Below are positions 32,314 to 40,044 of a stretch of 64,000 bases of DNA, in pieces. A program made the position numbers and the translations under genes. The stretch is from assembly GCF_052113225.1 (NCBI RefSeq), contig NZ_JBFRCT010000003.1:620001-684000 (forward strand), given 5' to 3'. The stretch's first letter is position 1; each line of letters starts with the position of its first letter. The DNA is from Pristimantibacillus sp052113225 (GTDB lineage Bacteria > Bacillota > Bacilli > Paenibacillales > Paenibacillaceae). A model generated the notes under the pieces. That model had not been told where the DNA came from, made no database searches, and saw only the letters and a program-made list of their open reading frames with translations.

Positions 32314-34947
32314 ATGAAAGCAAGTGAAATCCGGTCCAAATGGCTTTCCTTCTTCGAAAGCAAAGGACACCACATCGAACCAAGCGCATCACTTGTACCG
32401 CATAACGATCCGTCACTGCTCTGGATCAATGCAGGCATGGCTCCGCTCAAGCCTTATTTTGACGGACGTGTGATTCCTGACAATCCACGTATCACCAACT
32501 CGCAGAAATGTATTCGTACGAATGATATCGAGAATGTCGGCAAAACTCGCCGTCACCATACATTCTTCGAGATGCTTGGTAACTTCTCCATCGGTGACTA
32601 CTTCAAAGAAGAAGTCATTACATGGGCATGGGAATTCCTGACGAGCAAAGAGTGGATTGGCTTCGATCCTGACCGCTTGTCCGTAACGGTATATCCGGAG
32701 GATGAAGAGGCATTCCAATTCTGGAACGAGAAAATCGGCCTTCCAGTTGAGCGGATTTACAAGCTGGAGGAAAACTTCTGGGATATCGGCGAAGGCCCTT
32801 GCGGACCTTGTACAGAGATCTTCTATGACCGCGGCGACAAATACGGTGACCTTAGCGATCCGGAATGCTGGCCAGGCGGCGAGAACGAACGTTTCCTTGA
32901 AGTATGGAACCTCGTATTCTCGCAATTCAACCATAACAAGGATGGCAGCTACACACCGCTTCCGAACAAAAACATTGACACAGGTGCTGGTCTCGAGCGT
33001 TTAGCTTCGATTCTGCAGGATGTAGATTCGAACTTCGACACGGACCTATTCATGCCAATCATTGAACGTACTTGCGGGATTGCAGGCGTTAAATATCATG
33101 TGAACGAAGAGCATGACGTTGCACTAAAAGTTATTGCTGACCATATCCGAACTGTTGCTTTCGCAGTAGGTGACGGCGTTATGCCTTCGAATGAAGGCCG
33201 CGGCTATATTATCCGCCGTTTGCTACGCCGTGCTGTACGTTACGGAAAAACAATCGGAATCGATCGTCCGTTCCTGTTTGAGCTCACTTCCGTTGTTGGC
33301 GAAGTAATGGGCGTGTACTATCCAGAGGTTGTCGACAAGCGCGAATTCATCGAGCGTGTTATCCGTACAGAAGAAGAGCGTTTCCACGAAACATTGTCTG
33401 ATGGCCTGGTAATGTTGTCTGATCTGGTTGCGGCTGCACGTAAAACAGGTACAACCGAAATCGGCGGCGAAGATACATTCCGACTTTATGACACGTTTGG
33501 CTTCCCGTTTGACTTAACAGAAGACTTCGCTTCCGAGAACGGAATGACCGTTGATCGTGCAGGCTTTGATGCAGCGATGGAGGCACAGCGTGAACGCGCA
33601 CGTGCTGCACGTCAAGAAACTGGCGGTATGAATGTACAAGGCGGACCGCTTGCTGACTTTACGGTTAAAAGTGAATTTGTTGGCTATAATGAACTGGTAA
33701 CAGAAGCCCAAATCACAGCTATTGTCCATGAAGATTCGTTAGTTGACCTCATAGGTGAAGGCAGCCGTGTACTCGTATTGCTCGACCGTACGCCATTCTA
33801 TGCAGAGAGCGGCGGCCAGATTGGTGACAAAGGAACAATCATCGGCAATGGATTTACGCTGCAGGTTGAAGATGTAACGAAAGCCCCGCATGGCCAAAGC
33901 GTTCATCACGCGGTTGTTTTATCCGGCACGGTTCGCTCTGGTGAGAAAGCAGAAGCTTTTGTTACTCGCTCTGTTCGTGAGGATGTAATCAAGAACCATA
34001 CAGCAACCCATTTGCTTCATAAAGCATTGAAGGAAGTGCTTGGCGACCATGTTAACCAAGCAGGCTCGCTTGTACAGGCTGATCGTCTCCGTTTCGACTT
34101 CTCGCATTTCGGCAGCATCACTCCGGAAGAATTAACGGAAATCGAGCGTAAAGTAAATGAGCAAATTTGGCTTGCTACTCCAGTTGTTATTGAGAGCAAA
34201 GCAATCGCTGATGCAAAAGCAATGGGTGCTATGGCCCTGTTCGGCGAAAAATACGGCGACATTGTACGTGTCGTTCAAGTAGGCTCCTACAGTATTGAGC
34301 TTTGTGGTGGCTGTCATGTGGCGAACACTTCCCAGATTGGCTTGTTCAAATTGATTAGCGAGAGCGGTATTGGTTCCGGTGTACGCCGGATCGAAGCGGT
34401 AACTGGCCGCCATGCATACAGCTTTATGGAAGGTCAACTGGACCTCTTGAAGCAAGCTTCTGCGCTTCTCAAATCGAATAACAATGACGTGCCTAAACGT
34501 ATCGAAGCTCTGTTCGCACAAGTGAAAGAACTGGGTCGTGAGAATGAATCGCTGCAGGCGAAGCTGAGCCGTATTGAAGCAGGTTCACTCGAGCAAAACG
34601 CGAAGACAGTTGGCGATGTGACTGTATTAAGTGCAAAAGTGAGTGCACCTACGATGGACGCGCTTCGAGGCATTGCAGACGAGCTTAAGCTGAAGCTGCC
34701 TTCGGCTATTATCATTCTTGGCGCTGTACAGGAGGACAAAGTGAACCTTGTTGCTGCTGTATCCGCAGATCTGGTGAAGAAAGGCTTCCATGCAGGCAAA
34801 ATCGTCAAAGAAGCAGCAGCACATTGCGGCGGCAGCGGTGGCGGACGTCCGGATATGGCCCAAGCTGGCGGTAAAGACGCTTCGAAGCTTGTAGAAGCTT
34901 TGAAACTTGCTGAAGAACTGGTTCTTAACCAATCAAATGTGATATGA
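32314..34947 (+). CDS. alaS: Alanyl-tRNA synthetase
   Basis: Charges tRNA-Ala; 877 residues, full length for the family. The order is the class II catalytic core (PSLLWINAGMAPLKPYF, GNFSIGDYFKE, TGAGLERLA), the tRNA recognition region to about 460, the editing domain with zinc ligands HTATHLLH and CGGCH, a coiled segment around 730-750 and the DHHA1 C-terminal domain with GGSGGGRPDMAQAGG. GGAGG precedes the ATG. Controlled by the T-box leader; an H1 hairpin also lies in the leader. ireB follows after 59 bases. Confidence 0.98.
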   Translation: MKASEIRSKWLSFFESKGHHIEPSASLVPHNDPSLLWINAGMAPLKPYFDGRVIPDNPRITNSQKCIRTNDIENVGKTRRHHTFFEMLGNFSIGDYFKEEVITWAWEFLTSKEWIGFDPDRLSVTVYPEDEEAFQFWNEKIGLPVERIYKLEENFWDIGEGPCGPCTEIFYDRGDKYGDLSDPECWPGGENERFLEVWNLVFSQFNHNKDGSYTPLPNKNIDTGAGLERLASILQDVDSNFDTDLFMPIIERTCGIAGVKYHVNEEHDVALKVIADHIRTVAFAVGDGVMPSNEGRGYIIRRLLRRAVRYGKTIGIDRPFLFELTSVVGEVMGVYYPEVVDKREFIERVIRTEEERFHETLSDGLVMLSDLVAAARKTGTTEIGGEDTFRLYDTFGFPFDLTEDFASENGMTVDRAGFDAAMEAQRERARAARQETGGMNVQGGPLADFTVKSEFVGYNELVTEAQITAIVHEDSLVDLIGEGSRVLVLLDRTPFYAESGGQIGDKGTIIGNGFTLQVEDVTKAPHGQSVHHAVVLSGTVRSGEKAEAFVTRSVREDVIKNHTATHLLHKALKEVLGDHVNQAGSLVQADRLRFDFSHFGSITPEELTEIERKVNEQIWLATPVVIESKAIADAKAMGAMALFGEKYGDIVRVVQVGSYSIELCGGCHVANTSQIGLFKLISESGIGSGVRRIEAVTGRHAYSFMEGQLDLLKQASALLKSNNNDVPKRIEALFAQVKELGRENESLQAKLSRIEAGSLEQNAKTVGDVTVLSAKVSAPTMDALRGIADELKLKLPSAIIILGAVQEDKVNLVAAVSADLVKKGFHAGKIVKEAAAHCGGSGGGRPDMAQAGGKDASKLVEALKLAEELVLNQSNVI

Positions 34948-35006
34948 TATCAGTGTAAATGTAATAAACTAGATAATAAATGCGTTTGGAAAGCGAGGTG
35001 CTGGCG

Positions 35007-35267
35007 ATGAATTCCATGGACAACACGATGAAGTTTGATGTGAAAGCGGAAGGATTGGAATCTTCCTCACAAGACATTTTGCTTACGGTGCATGAGGCGC
35101 TTCTGGAGAAAGAGTATAATCCGATCAATCAGATTGTTGGGTACTTGCTGTCCGGAGATCCCGCCTACATTCCGCGGCATAACAACGCAAGAAGCTTGAT
35201 TCGCAAGAAAGAACGTGATGAACTCATTGAAGAGCTTGTCCGGTTTTATCTGAACAACAAGAAATAA
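35007..35267 (+). CDS. IreB-family regulatory phosphoprotein (UPF0297, YrzL)
   Basis: An 86-residue protein matching IreB/YrzL: MDNTMKFDVKAEG with the N-terminal threonine-containing segment, then ALLEKEYNPINQIVGYLLSGDPAYIPRHNNAR, which is diagnostic for the family. In Enterococcus IreB is phosphorylated by the PASTA kinase IreK and affects cell-wall stress resistance. The ATG at 35007 has GAGGTG before it; an upstream in-frame start at 34980 lacks a site. Conserved order alaS-ireB-yqgF. Confidence 0.94.
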   Translation: MNSMDNTMKFDVKAEGLESSSQDILLTVHEALLEKEYNPINQIVGYLLSGDPAYIPRHNNARSLIRKKERDELIEELVRFYLNNKK

Positions 35268-35289
35268 TATATTGGGAGCCGGACAGATC

Positions 35290-35706
35290 ATGAGGACAAT
35301 GGGTTTGGATTACGGTGACCGCAACATCGGCGTTGCGGTCAGCGACGCGTTCGGCTGGACTGCGCAGGGGCTAGAGACTGTCCAGAAGCGTCGAGATGGC
35401 GGCGAATTAACTCGCATCGCTGAGATCGTGAAAGAACATGAAGTAACCGAAATCGTTGTGGGACTGCCGAAGAATATGAATAATACGATTGGCCCTCGCG
35501 GCGAGATTAGTATGGCATTCGCAGAGCAGCTTCAGCAAACACTAAACTTGCCTGTTCACCTTTGGGATGAACGGCTGACAACGGTATCTGCCGAACGAAC
35601 ATTACTTGAGGCAGATGTTAGCCGGAAGAAGCGAAAGCTAGTAATAGACAAAATGGCGGCAACGCTAATTTTGCAAAATTATCTCGATTCTAAAACGAAA
35701 AGGTGA
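35290..35706 (+). CDS. Putative pre-16S rRNA nuclease / Holliday junction resolvase-like YqgF (RuvX)
   Basis: A 138-residue RNase H-fold nuclease. GLDYGDRNIGVAVSD carries the first catalytic Asp, EIVVGLPKNM the beta-strand after it, and LWDERLTT with the Glu/Asp of the active site. The homologue in E. coli trims the 5' end of pre-16S rRNA. The start with GGGAG upstream gives the family's usual length. It is 22 bases after ireB and 8 bases before the next gene, in one operon. Confidence 0.95.
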   Translation: MRTMGLDYGDRNIGVAVSDAFGWTAQGLETVQKRRDGGELTRIAEIVKEHEVTEIVVGLPKNMNNTIGPRGEISMAFAEQLQQTLNLPVHLWDERLTTVSAERTLLEADVSRKKRKLVIDKMAATLILQNYLDSKTKR

Positions 35707-35714
35707 GGGTTACG

Positions 35715-36008
35715 ATGACAAAGGATGACCTGCAGTTTGAAGAACCGGAAATTATTTATATTCCGGATGAAGACGGCAACGAAGAAGAATTCGAAGTCAT
35801 CATGAAGTTTGAAGTGGATGGCTCTGATTCGAAATATATGATGGTTGTTCCTCTTGCAAGCGAAAATGACGAGGAAGATGAAGTATACGCTTTCCGTTAT
35901 GAAGAAGAAGGCGACGACCTTAAATTGTACACGATTGAAGACGAAGAAGAGTGGAACATGGTTGAAGAAACCTTCAACACGCTTCTGGGTGAGATGGAGG
36001 ATAATTAA
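35715..36008 (+). CDS. DUF1292 protein, first copy (YrzB-like)
   Basis: A 97-residue, very acidic cytoplasmic protein: IYIPDEDGNEEEFEVIMKFE, YMMVVPL, then EDEVYAFRYEEEGDDLKLYTIEDEEEW. This pattern is the DUF1292 family, present next to yqgF in most Bacillota; no function is established. The ATG at 35715 has GTGAGGG upstream. Its stop overlaps the start of a second, related gene in a TAATG junction. Confidence 0.9.
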   Translation: MTKDDLQFEEPEIIYIPDEDGNEEEFEVIMKFEVDGSDSKYMMVVPLASENDEEDEVYAFRYEEEGDDLKLYTIEDEEEWNMVEETFNTLLGEMEDN

Positions 36009-36319
36009 TGTCGGATGAGCGCATCGTTCCTGTACCGCAAGAGCGGCTGCGGGAAGTGTTCGGCGATGTGATCGAGCTGGTCTCTGAACATGGAAGTCTC
36101 GACAAGTTCGAGATCAAGGCAGAGTTCCAGCTCGGTCCATACGTCTATGCCGCTTTGCAGTCGTCAGCCATGAAGAAAGAGCAGGAGGTCGAGCTGTTCC
36201 GCGTCATCTTGACGGATAACGGCGAGCCTCAGCTTGAAACGATTGAGGACGACGATGAGTGGGAAATTGCATCAGAAGCTTACGATGATCTTCTGTTTGC
36301 AAATGACGAAATGCCTTAA
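36008..36319 (+). CDS. DUF1292-like protein, second copy
   Basis: A 103-residue acidic protein similar in layout to the preceding one (FEIKAEFQLGPYVYAALQSS, VELFRVILTDNGEPQLETIEDDDEWEIASEAYDDL), so probably a tandem paralogue. The reading frame starts one base before the previous stop ends, which implies coupled translation. The strand pattern suggests the same beta fold with a different N-terminal helix. Function unknown. Confidence 0.85.
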   Translation: MSDERIVPVPQERLREVFGDVIELVSEHGSLDKFEIKAEFQLGPYVYAALQSSAMKKEQEVELFRVILTDNGEPQLETIEDDDEWEIASEAYDDLLFANDEMP

Positions 36320-36336
36320 TTGCATAAGCAATAAGA

Positions 36337-36363
36337 AAAGAGCGGCTCACACCGCTCTTTTTC
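36337..36363 (+). terminator. Terminator of the alaS-yqgF-DUF1292 unit
   Basis: AAAGAGCGG, loop, CCGCTCTTT and T run. Confidence 0.85.
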
Positions 36364-36419
36364 TCGGTGTTCAAAGGAAATTATTGGAGAAAAATGGATG
36401 ATAATGATGATTTATGGTC

Positions 36420-36456
36420 TATGCTTACGAAGTAAGAATTGCTTTGCAATTCTTTT
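36420..36456 (+). repeat. H2 leader-hairpin repeat, one unit upstream of mltG
   Basis: TATGCTTACGAAGTAAG followed by AGAATTGC-TTT-GCAATTCT, running directly into GAGGAGG. Same family as the units before hisS and ureB. Confidence 0.85.
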
Positions 36457-36471
36457 GAGGAGGAACATGGG

Positions 36472-37581
36472 TTGGCGCAATCTAGACAGCAGCATTCAAA
36501 ATCTGGATCTCGAGCAGGCCGCATTGCATTGTGGGTTGTTCTATCGCTTCTAGCGCTCCTTATTATTGGGGCAGGCAGTGTCTTTTTGTATGTATGGAAC
36601 GGATTAAAGCCGACGGCACCAGGCGAAATCAAAAGGATTGAAATCGCAAAAGGCGCATCTGCCTTTAAGGTTTCAGATACTTTGGAAGAGCAAGGCATTA
36701 TTAAGAATTCCTTTTTGTTTAAATATTATTTGAAAGCCAAAAACGAAGGCTCTCATTTTCAAGCGGGCATCTATGACCTAGCCCCAGGCATGAACAACGA
36801 TGAGATTATCGCTAAGCTTAACAGCGGCGATACTGTAGCGGAGGAAATGATCCGGTTTACCATTCCGGAAGGCTATACGTTGCTGCAAATCGCAGATAAG
36901 CTGGCCGAAGAGAAGCTGATTGACCGGACTAAATTCCTGACTCTTGCAGATTCGACAACAAATTGGGGCGATGCGGCAGCCGTTAAATCCATACCTGTAG
37001 ATGATAAGCTTCATCACCGGCTGGAGGGATATCTATTCCCTGAAACCTATGAGCTGACGAAGGGAAGCACGGAGGAAGATATCTTAAAGCGAATGATGGC
37101 AGAGCTGGATACGAAGCTGGATTCCTTGCCAGAGGATTGGCAGGATGTTCTCGCTGAGCGGAAGCTGAGCCTTCATCAGCTGCTTACCATTGCTTCACTT
37201 GTGGAGCGGGAAGTTGTTGTAGATGAAGAGAGACCAATTGTAGCTGGCGTGATCTACAATCGTCTAGCTGATGGGATGCCATTACAGATTGATGCAACCG
37301 TACAATATTTGCTGGACAAGCCAAAGGAACGCTTAATGGAGAAGGATCTGCAGATCGATAGTCCGTACAACACGTACAAAATTAATGGACTGCCACCGGG
37401 ACCGATTGCAAGTCCAAGTATCGCATCAATTAAAGCGGCGTTATATCCAGAGAAGAATGAATTCTTCTATTACGTCACGAAAAAAGACGGTACACAAACA
37501 CATTTATTTGCAAAAACCTACAAAGAACATCTGAACAATATCGAGAAAAGCAATCAAACCGCTGCAAAACAAGGCGAATAA
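36472..37581 (+). CDS. mltG: Endolytic murein transglycosylase MltG (YrrL)
   Basis: Cuts nascent peptidoglycan strands and so ends glycan synthesis. The 369 residues start at TTG with GAGGAGG eight bases upstream; the ATG at 36467 is out of frame. An N-terminal cytoplasmic segment is followed by one membrane segment (about 19-43), a LysM-like domain (about 55-120) and the YceG catalytic domain with the key Glu in SLVEREVVVDEERP, plus YNRLADGMPLQIDATVQY and GLPPGPIASPS. In Bacillus yrrL lies at the same place after yrzB. Confidence 0.96.
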   Translation: MAQSRQQHSKSGSRAGRIALWVVLSLLALLIIGAGSVFLYVWNGLKPTAPGEIKRIEIAKGASAFKVSDTLEEQGIIKNSFLFKYYLKAKNEGSHFQAGIYDLAPGMNNDEIIAKLNSGDTVAEEMIRFTIPEGYTLLQIADKLAEEKLIDRTKFLTLADSTTNWGDAAAVKSIPVDDKLHHRLEGYLFPETYELTKGSTEEDILKRMMAELDTKLDSLPEDWQDVLAERKLSLHQLLTIASLVEREVVVDEERPIVAGVIYNRLADGMPLQIDATVQYLLDKPKERLMEKDLQIDSPYNTYKINGLPPGPIASPSIASIKAALYPEKNEFFYYVTKKDGTQTHLFAKTYKEHLNNIEKSNQTAAKQGE

Positions 37582-37582
37582 T

Positions 37583-37620
37583 AACAACAAGGGAGGACTG
37601 ATGTCCTCCCTTGTTGTTTT
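37583..37620 (+). terminator. Terminator of mltG
   Basis: A perfect 16-bp stem, AACAACAAGGGAGGAC with its complement, followed by T. Confidence 0.9.
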
Positions 37621-37646
37621 ATGGAAAAAAAATTAGACAAATCTAC

Positions 37647-37674
37647 TAAACAATTGACATTTTAAAGCCGATAT
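37647..37674 (+). promoter_or_regulatory. Sigma-D promoter of the second chemoreceptor
   Basis: TAAA (37647-37650), 16 bases, GCCGATAT (37667-37674), close to the sigma-D consensus. A TTGACA at 37654 without a good -10 overlaps it. Confidence 0.75.
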
Positions 37675-37779
37675 AAAATAATAGGACTGAACATACGTAA
37701 TAGGGTAATAGAACTAGTTCTGGGTAATTAGACCATCATGATTACAAACCACATAATGATAAAGAGGCGGGTGTCTTGT

Positions 37780-39936
37780 ATGACGAAAACAGACAAACCT
37801 AAAAAAGAAAAAGATAAACCGCAAAAAATGAAAGCGCAACCAAAAGCGCAAGCGGCAGCGGCACAGACAACGAAACAAGTGACACAAACGTTCACTTCAA
37901 TCTTCTCGAATCCATTCAAATCAGTAGGTACAAAACTGTTCTTAATTATTTTTATCAGCATCATCGCATGTGTTTTTGTCGTAGGTCAAATGGCATATTC
38001 GAAAACAAAATCGATTGTAGAAGACAAGGTGTCGAGCGCCAGCTTCCAAACGATTGTCCAAGCCTCGGCTAACCTTGATATTGTCCTTAAAACATACGAA
38101 GACCTGTCGATGCAGATGATGATTGATAAAGAATTCCATACGCTTGTGTCTAAGCTAGAAGATAGTACAGAAGCTTTTGATTTATTTGAGGCGGAGAAGA
38201 ATTTAGGTGACCGCTTGCAAAATGCAGTAATGGCCAATAAGACAATCATCGGTGCTTACTTGCTTCCACTGAATGATAAGCTTCCGATTATTACCTACGG
38301 AACGGCTTCTGTTGCGGTAGCGCCTGATCTGATGAAATCGGATTGGTTCGAGAAGACCAAGACTTCAAAGGGCGGCGTAAACTGGATTGAGACACAGCCT
38401 ACAGGTTTTGGCACTACAGATAAGCTTCCATCTATTGGACTTAGCAGACAGATGAATAATACAACAACGAATGCCGCTTCTTATATGCTGCTGCTCGAGC
38501 TCAGCTTGTCAGATATCCGTGAGCAATACGAGGATGTTTCACTAGGTGATGGCAGCAAGATCTCACTTGTAGACAGCGACAATAAGTATGTTGCAGCCCA
38601 GGATGACAGCTTGATTGGCAAAGGCAATATCGTGAAGCTGAATATTGATCCCGAAGGCTCGCTCAAAGAGAAAGCTTCTAATGGAGAGGAAGTACTCTCC
38701 GTGTTTAAGACGCTGGATACGGTCGATTGGAAGCTGGTTGGGACAATTCCGGTTAACGAGCTAGTCAAAGATGCGGGCGTTATTAATAAGATGACATGGA
38801 TTATTGCACTTGTAGCGATGTTTATTGCAATTGCCATAGGTATATTGGTTATCCGAACGATTGCGATGCCGCTAATGGCGATGCGTAACCTGATGAATGA
38901 GGGCGAACGCGGCAACTTGACGGTTCGTTCAAATATGAAGAAGCGCCAGGATGAGATTGGTCAGCTTGGCGACAGTTTTAATAAAATGATGATTCAAATT
39001 ACAGCACTAGCTCAGCAAACAACGCAGTCGGCAGACGATGTTCTATCTACGGCTGGTGAACTGACGGATGTATCGAAGAAAACAGCTATCTCCGCTAGAG
39101 AGATTTCCGTTGCTACAGAAGAGATCGCAAGTGGAGCTTCAAGCCTGGCGGTTGAGGCGGAAAGAGGCAGTGATCTGACGAGCAGCATTAATGAACAGAT
39201 GAAATCCGTTATGGAAGCGACCGGTCATATGGTTGAATCTGCGGGTGAAGTGGAGAAGGCGAGCCAGCAGGGTACGGCATACATGGGGCTTCTTATTCAG
39301 AAGACTGGCATGACCGAAGAGATGACTCGCTCCATGGTGGAGAAAGTGGACAGCTTGAAGATGAGTACAGGCTCCATTGTGAAAATTTTGGATGTACTGA
39401 ACAATTTAACGAAGCAAACCAACATTCTATCGCTTAACGCAACGATTGAAGCAGCTCGTGCTGGAGCAGCGGGCAAAGGCTTTATGGTTGTTGCCGATGA
39501 GATTCGCAAGCTTGCTGACCAGTCCCGTCAATCCATTGATGTAGTAGGTCAAATTACCGGAACTATTATGACACAGATCGATGAGACAGTAACCGTATTA
39601 TCTGATGCTTATCCATTATTCCAAGAACAGATTGGATCCGTTAAAGAAGCGAATCAAATCTTCCTGACGGTTCAAAACCAAATGGGACAATTCGTGGAGA
39701 AGCTGGATTCGGTTACGAATTCCATCAATATGCTTGATCAATCTCAAGTTGTATTAACAGAAGCGATGGGGAATGTAAGTGCAGTTGCACAGCAATCTTC
39801 GGCAACGTCCGAGGAAGTTGCATCGCTTAGCTCAGAGCAGCTCAGTATCAGCAACGGCCTTGTTAACTTGTCCGAGAAGCTGGATGCCGTATCCCGCGGA
39901 TTGAAGGAATCATTGTCCCGTTTCAAAATCGATTAA
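37780..39936 (+). CDS. Methyl-accepting chemotaxis protein with Cache-type sensor
   Basis: A 718-residue chemoreceptor. An unusual 50-residue cytoplasmic N-terminus rich in Lys, Gln and Ala precedes the first membrane segment at about 53-70. A roughly 270-residue extracellular Cache-type domain follows, then a second membrane segment near 335-360, a HAMP domain (MRNLMNEGERGNLTVR), and a signalling domain with KQTNILSLNATIEAARAG and GFMVVADEIRKLADQ. The ATG with GAGGCGGGTG upstream is chosen over an ATG at 37738. It is a single-gene unit between terminators under a sigma-D promoter. Confidence 0.94.
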   Translation: MTKTDKPKKEKDKPQKMKAQPKAQAAAAQTTKQVTQTFTSIFSNPFKSVGTKLFLIIFISIIACVFVVGQMAYSKTKSIVEDKVSSASFQTIVQASANLDIVLKTYEDLSMQMMIDKEFHTLVSKLEDSTEAFDLFEAEKNLGDRLQNAVMANKTIIGAYLLPLNDKLPIITYGTASVAVAPDLMKSDWFEKTKTSKGGVNWIETQPTGFGTTDKLPSIGLSRQMNNTTTNAASYMLLLELSLSDIREQYEDVSLGDGSKISLVDSDNKYVAAQDDSLIGKGNIVKLNIDPEGSLKEKASNGEEVLSVFKTLDTVDWKLVGTIPVNELVKDAGVINKMTWIIALVAMFIAIAIGILVIRTIAMPLMAMRNLMNEGERGNLTVRSNMKKRQDEIGQLGDSFNKMMIQITALAQQTTQSADDVLSTAGELTDVSKKTAISAREISVATEEIASGASSLAVEAERGSDLTSSINEQMKSVMEATGHMVESAGEVEKASQQGTAYMGLLIQKTGMTEEMTRSMVEKVDSLKMSTGSIVKILDVLNNLTKQTNILSLNATIEAARAGAAGKGFMVVADEIRKLADQSRQSIDVVGQITGTIMTQIDETVTVLSDAYPLFQEQIGSVKEANQIFLTVQNQMGQFVEKLDSVTNSINMLDQSQVVLTEAMGNVSAVAQQSSATSEEVASLSSEQLSISNGLVNLSEKLDAVSRGLKESLSRFKID

Positions 39937-39947
39937 TGTAATGAACG

Positions 39948-39991
39948 AAAAGCCGTGCGAATGGATGAAGATCCATTTGGACGGTTTTTTT
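39948..39991 (+). terminator. Terminator of the chemoreceptor gene
   Basis: AAAAGCCGTGCGAATGGAT with ATCCATTTGGACGGTTTTTT, a long stem with mismatches and seven T. Confidence 0.85.
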
Positions 39992-40044
39992 GTGCTCTCG
40001 TAAGGCGATAATGTAGCTATCGGACCATAACTGGAGGATATTGC

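Noticed and set aside
36439..36471. Earlier TTG start for mltG inside the H2 repeat
   Set aside because: It would translate the hairpin and the ribosome site; GAGGAGG is correctly spaced for the TTG at 36472.
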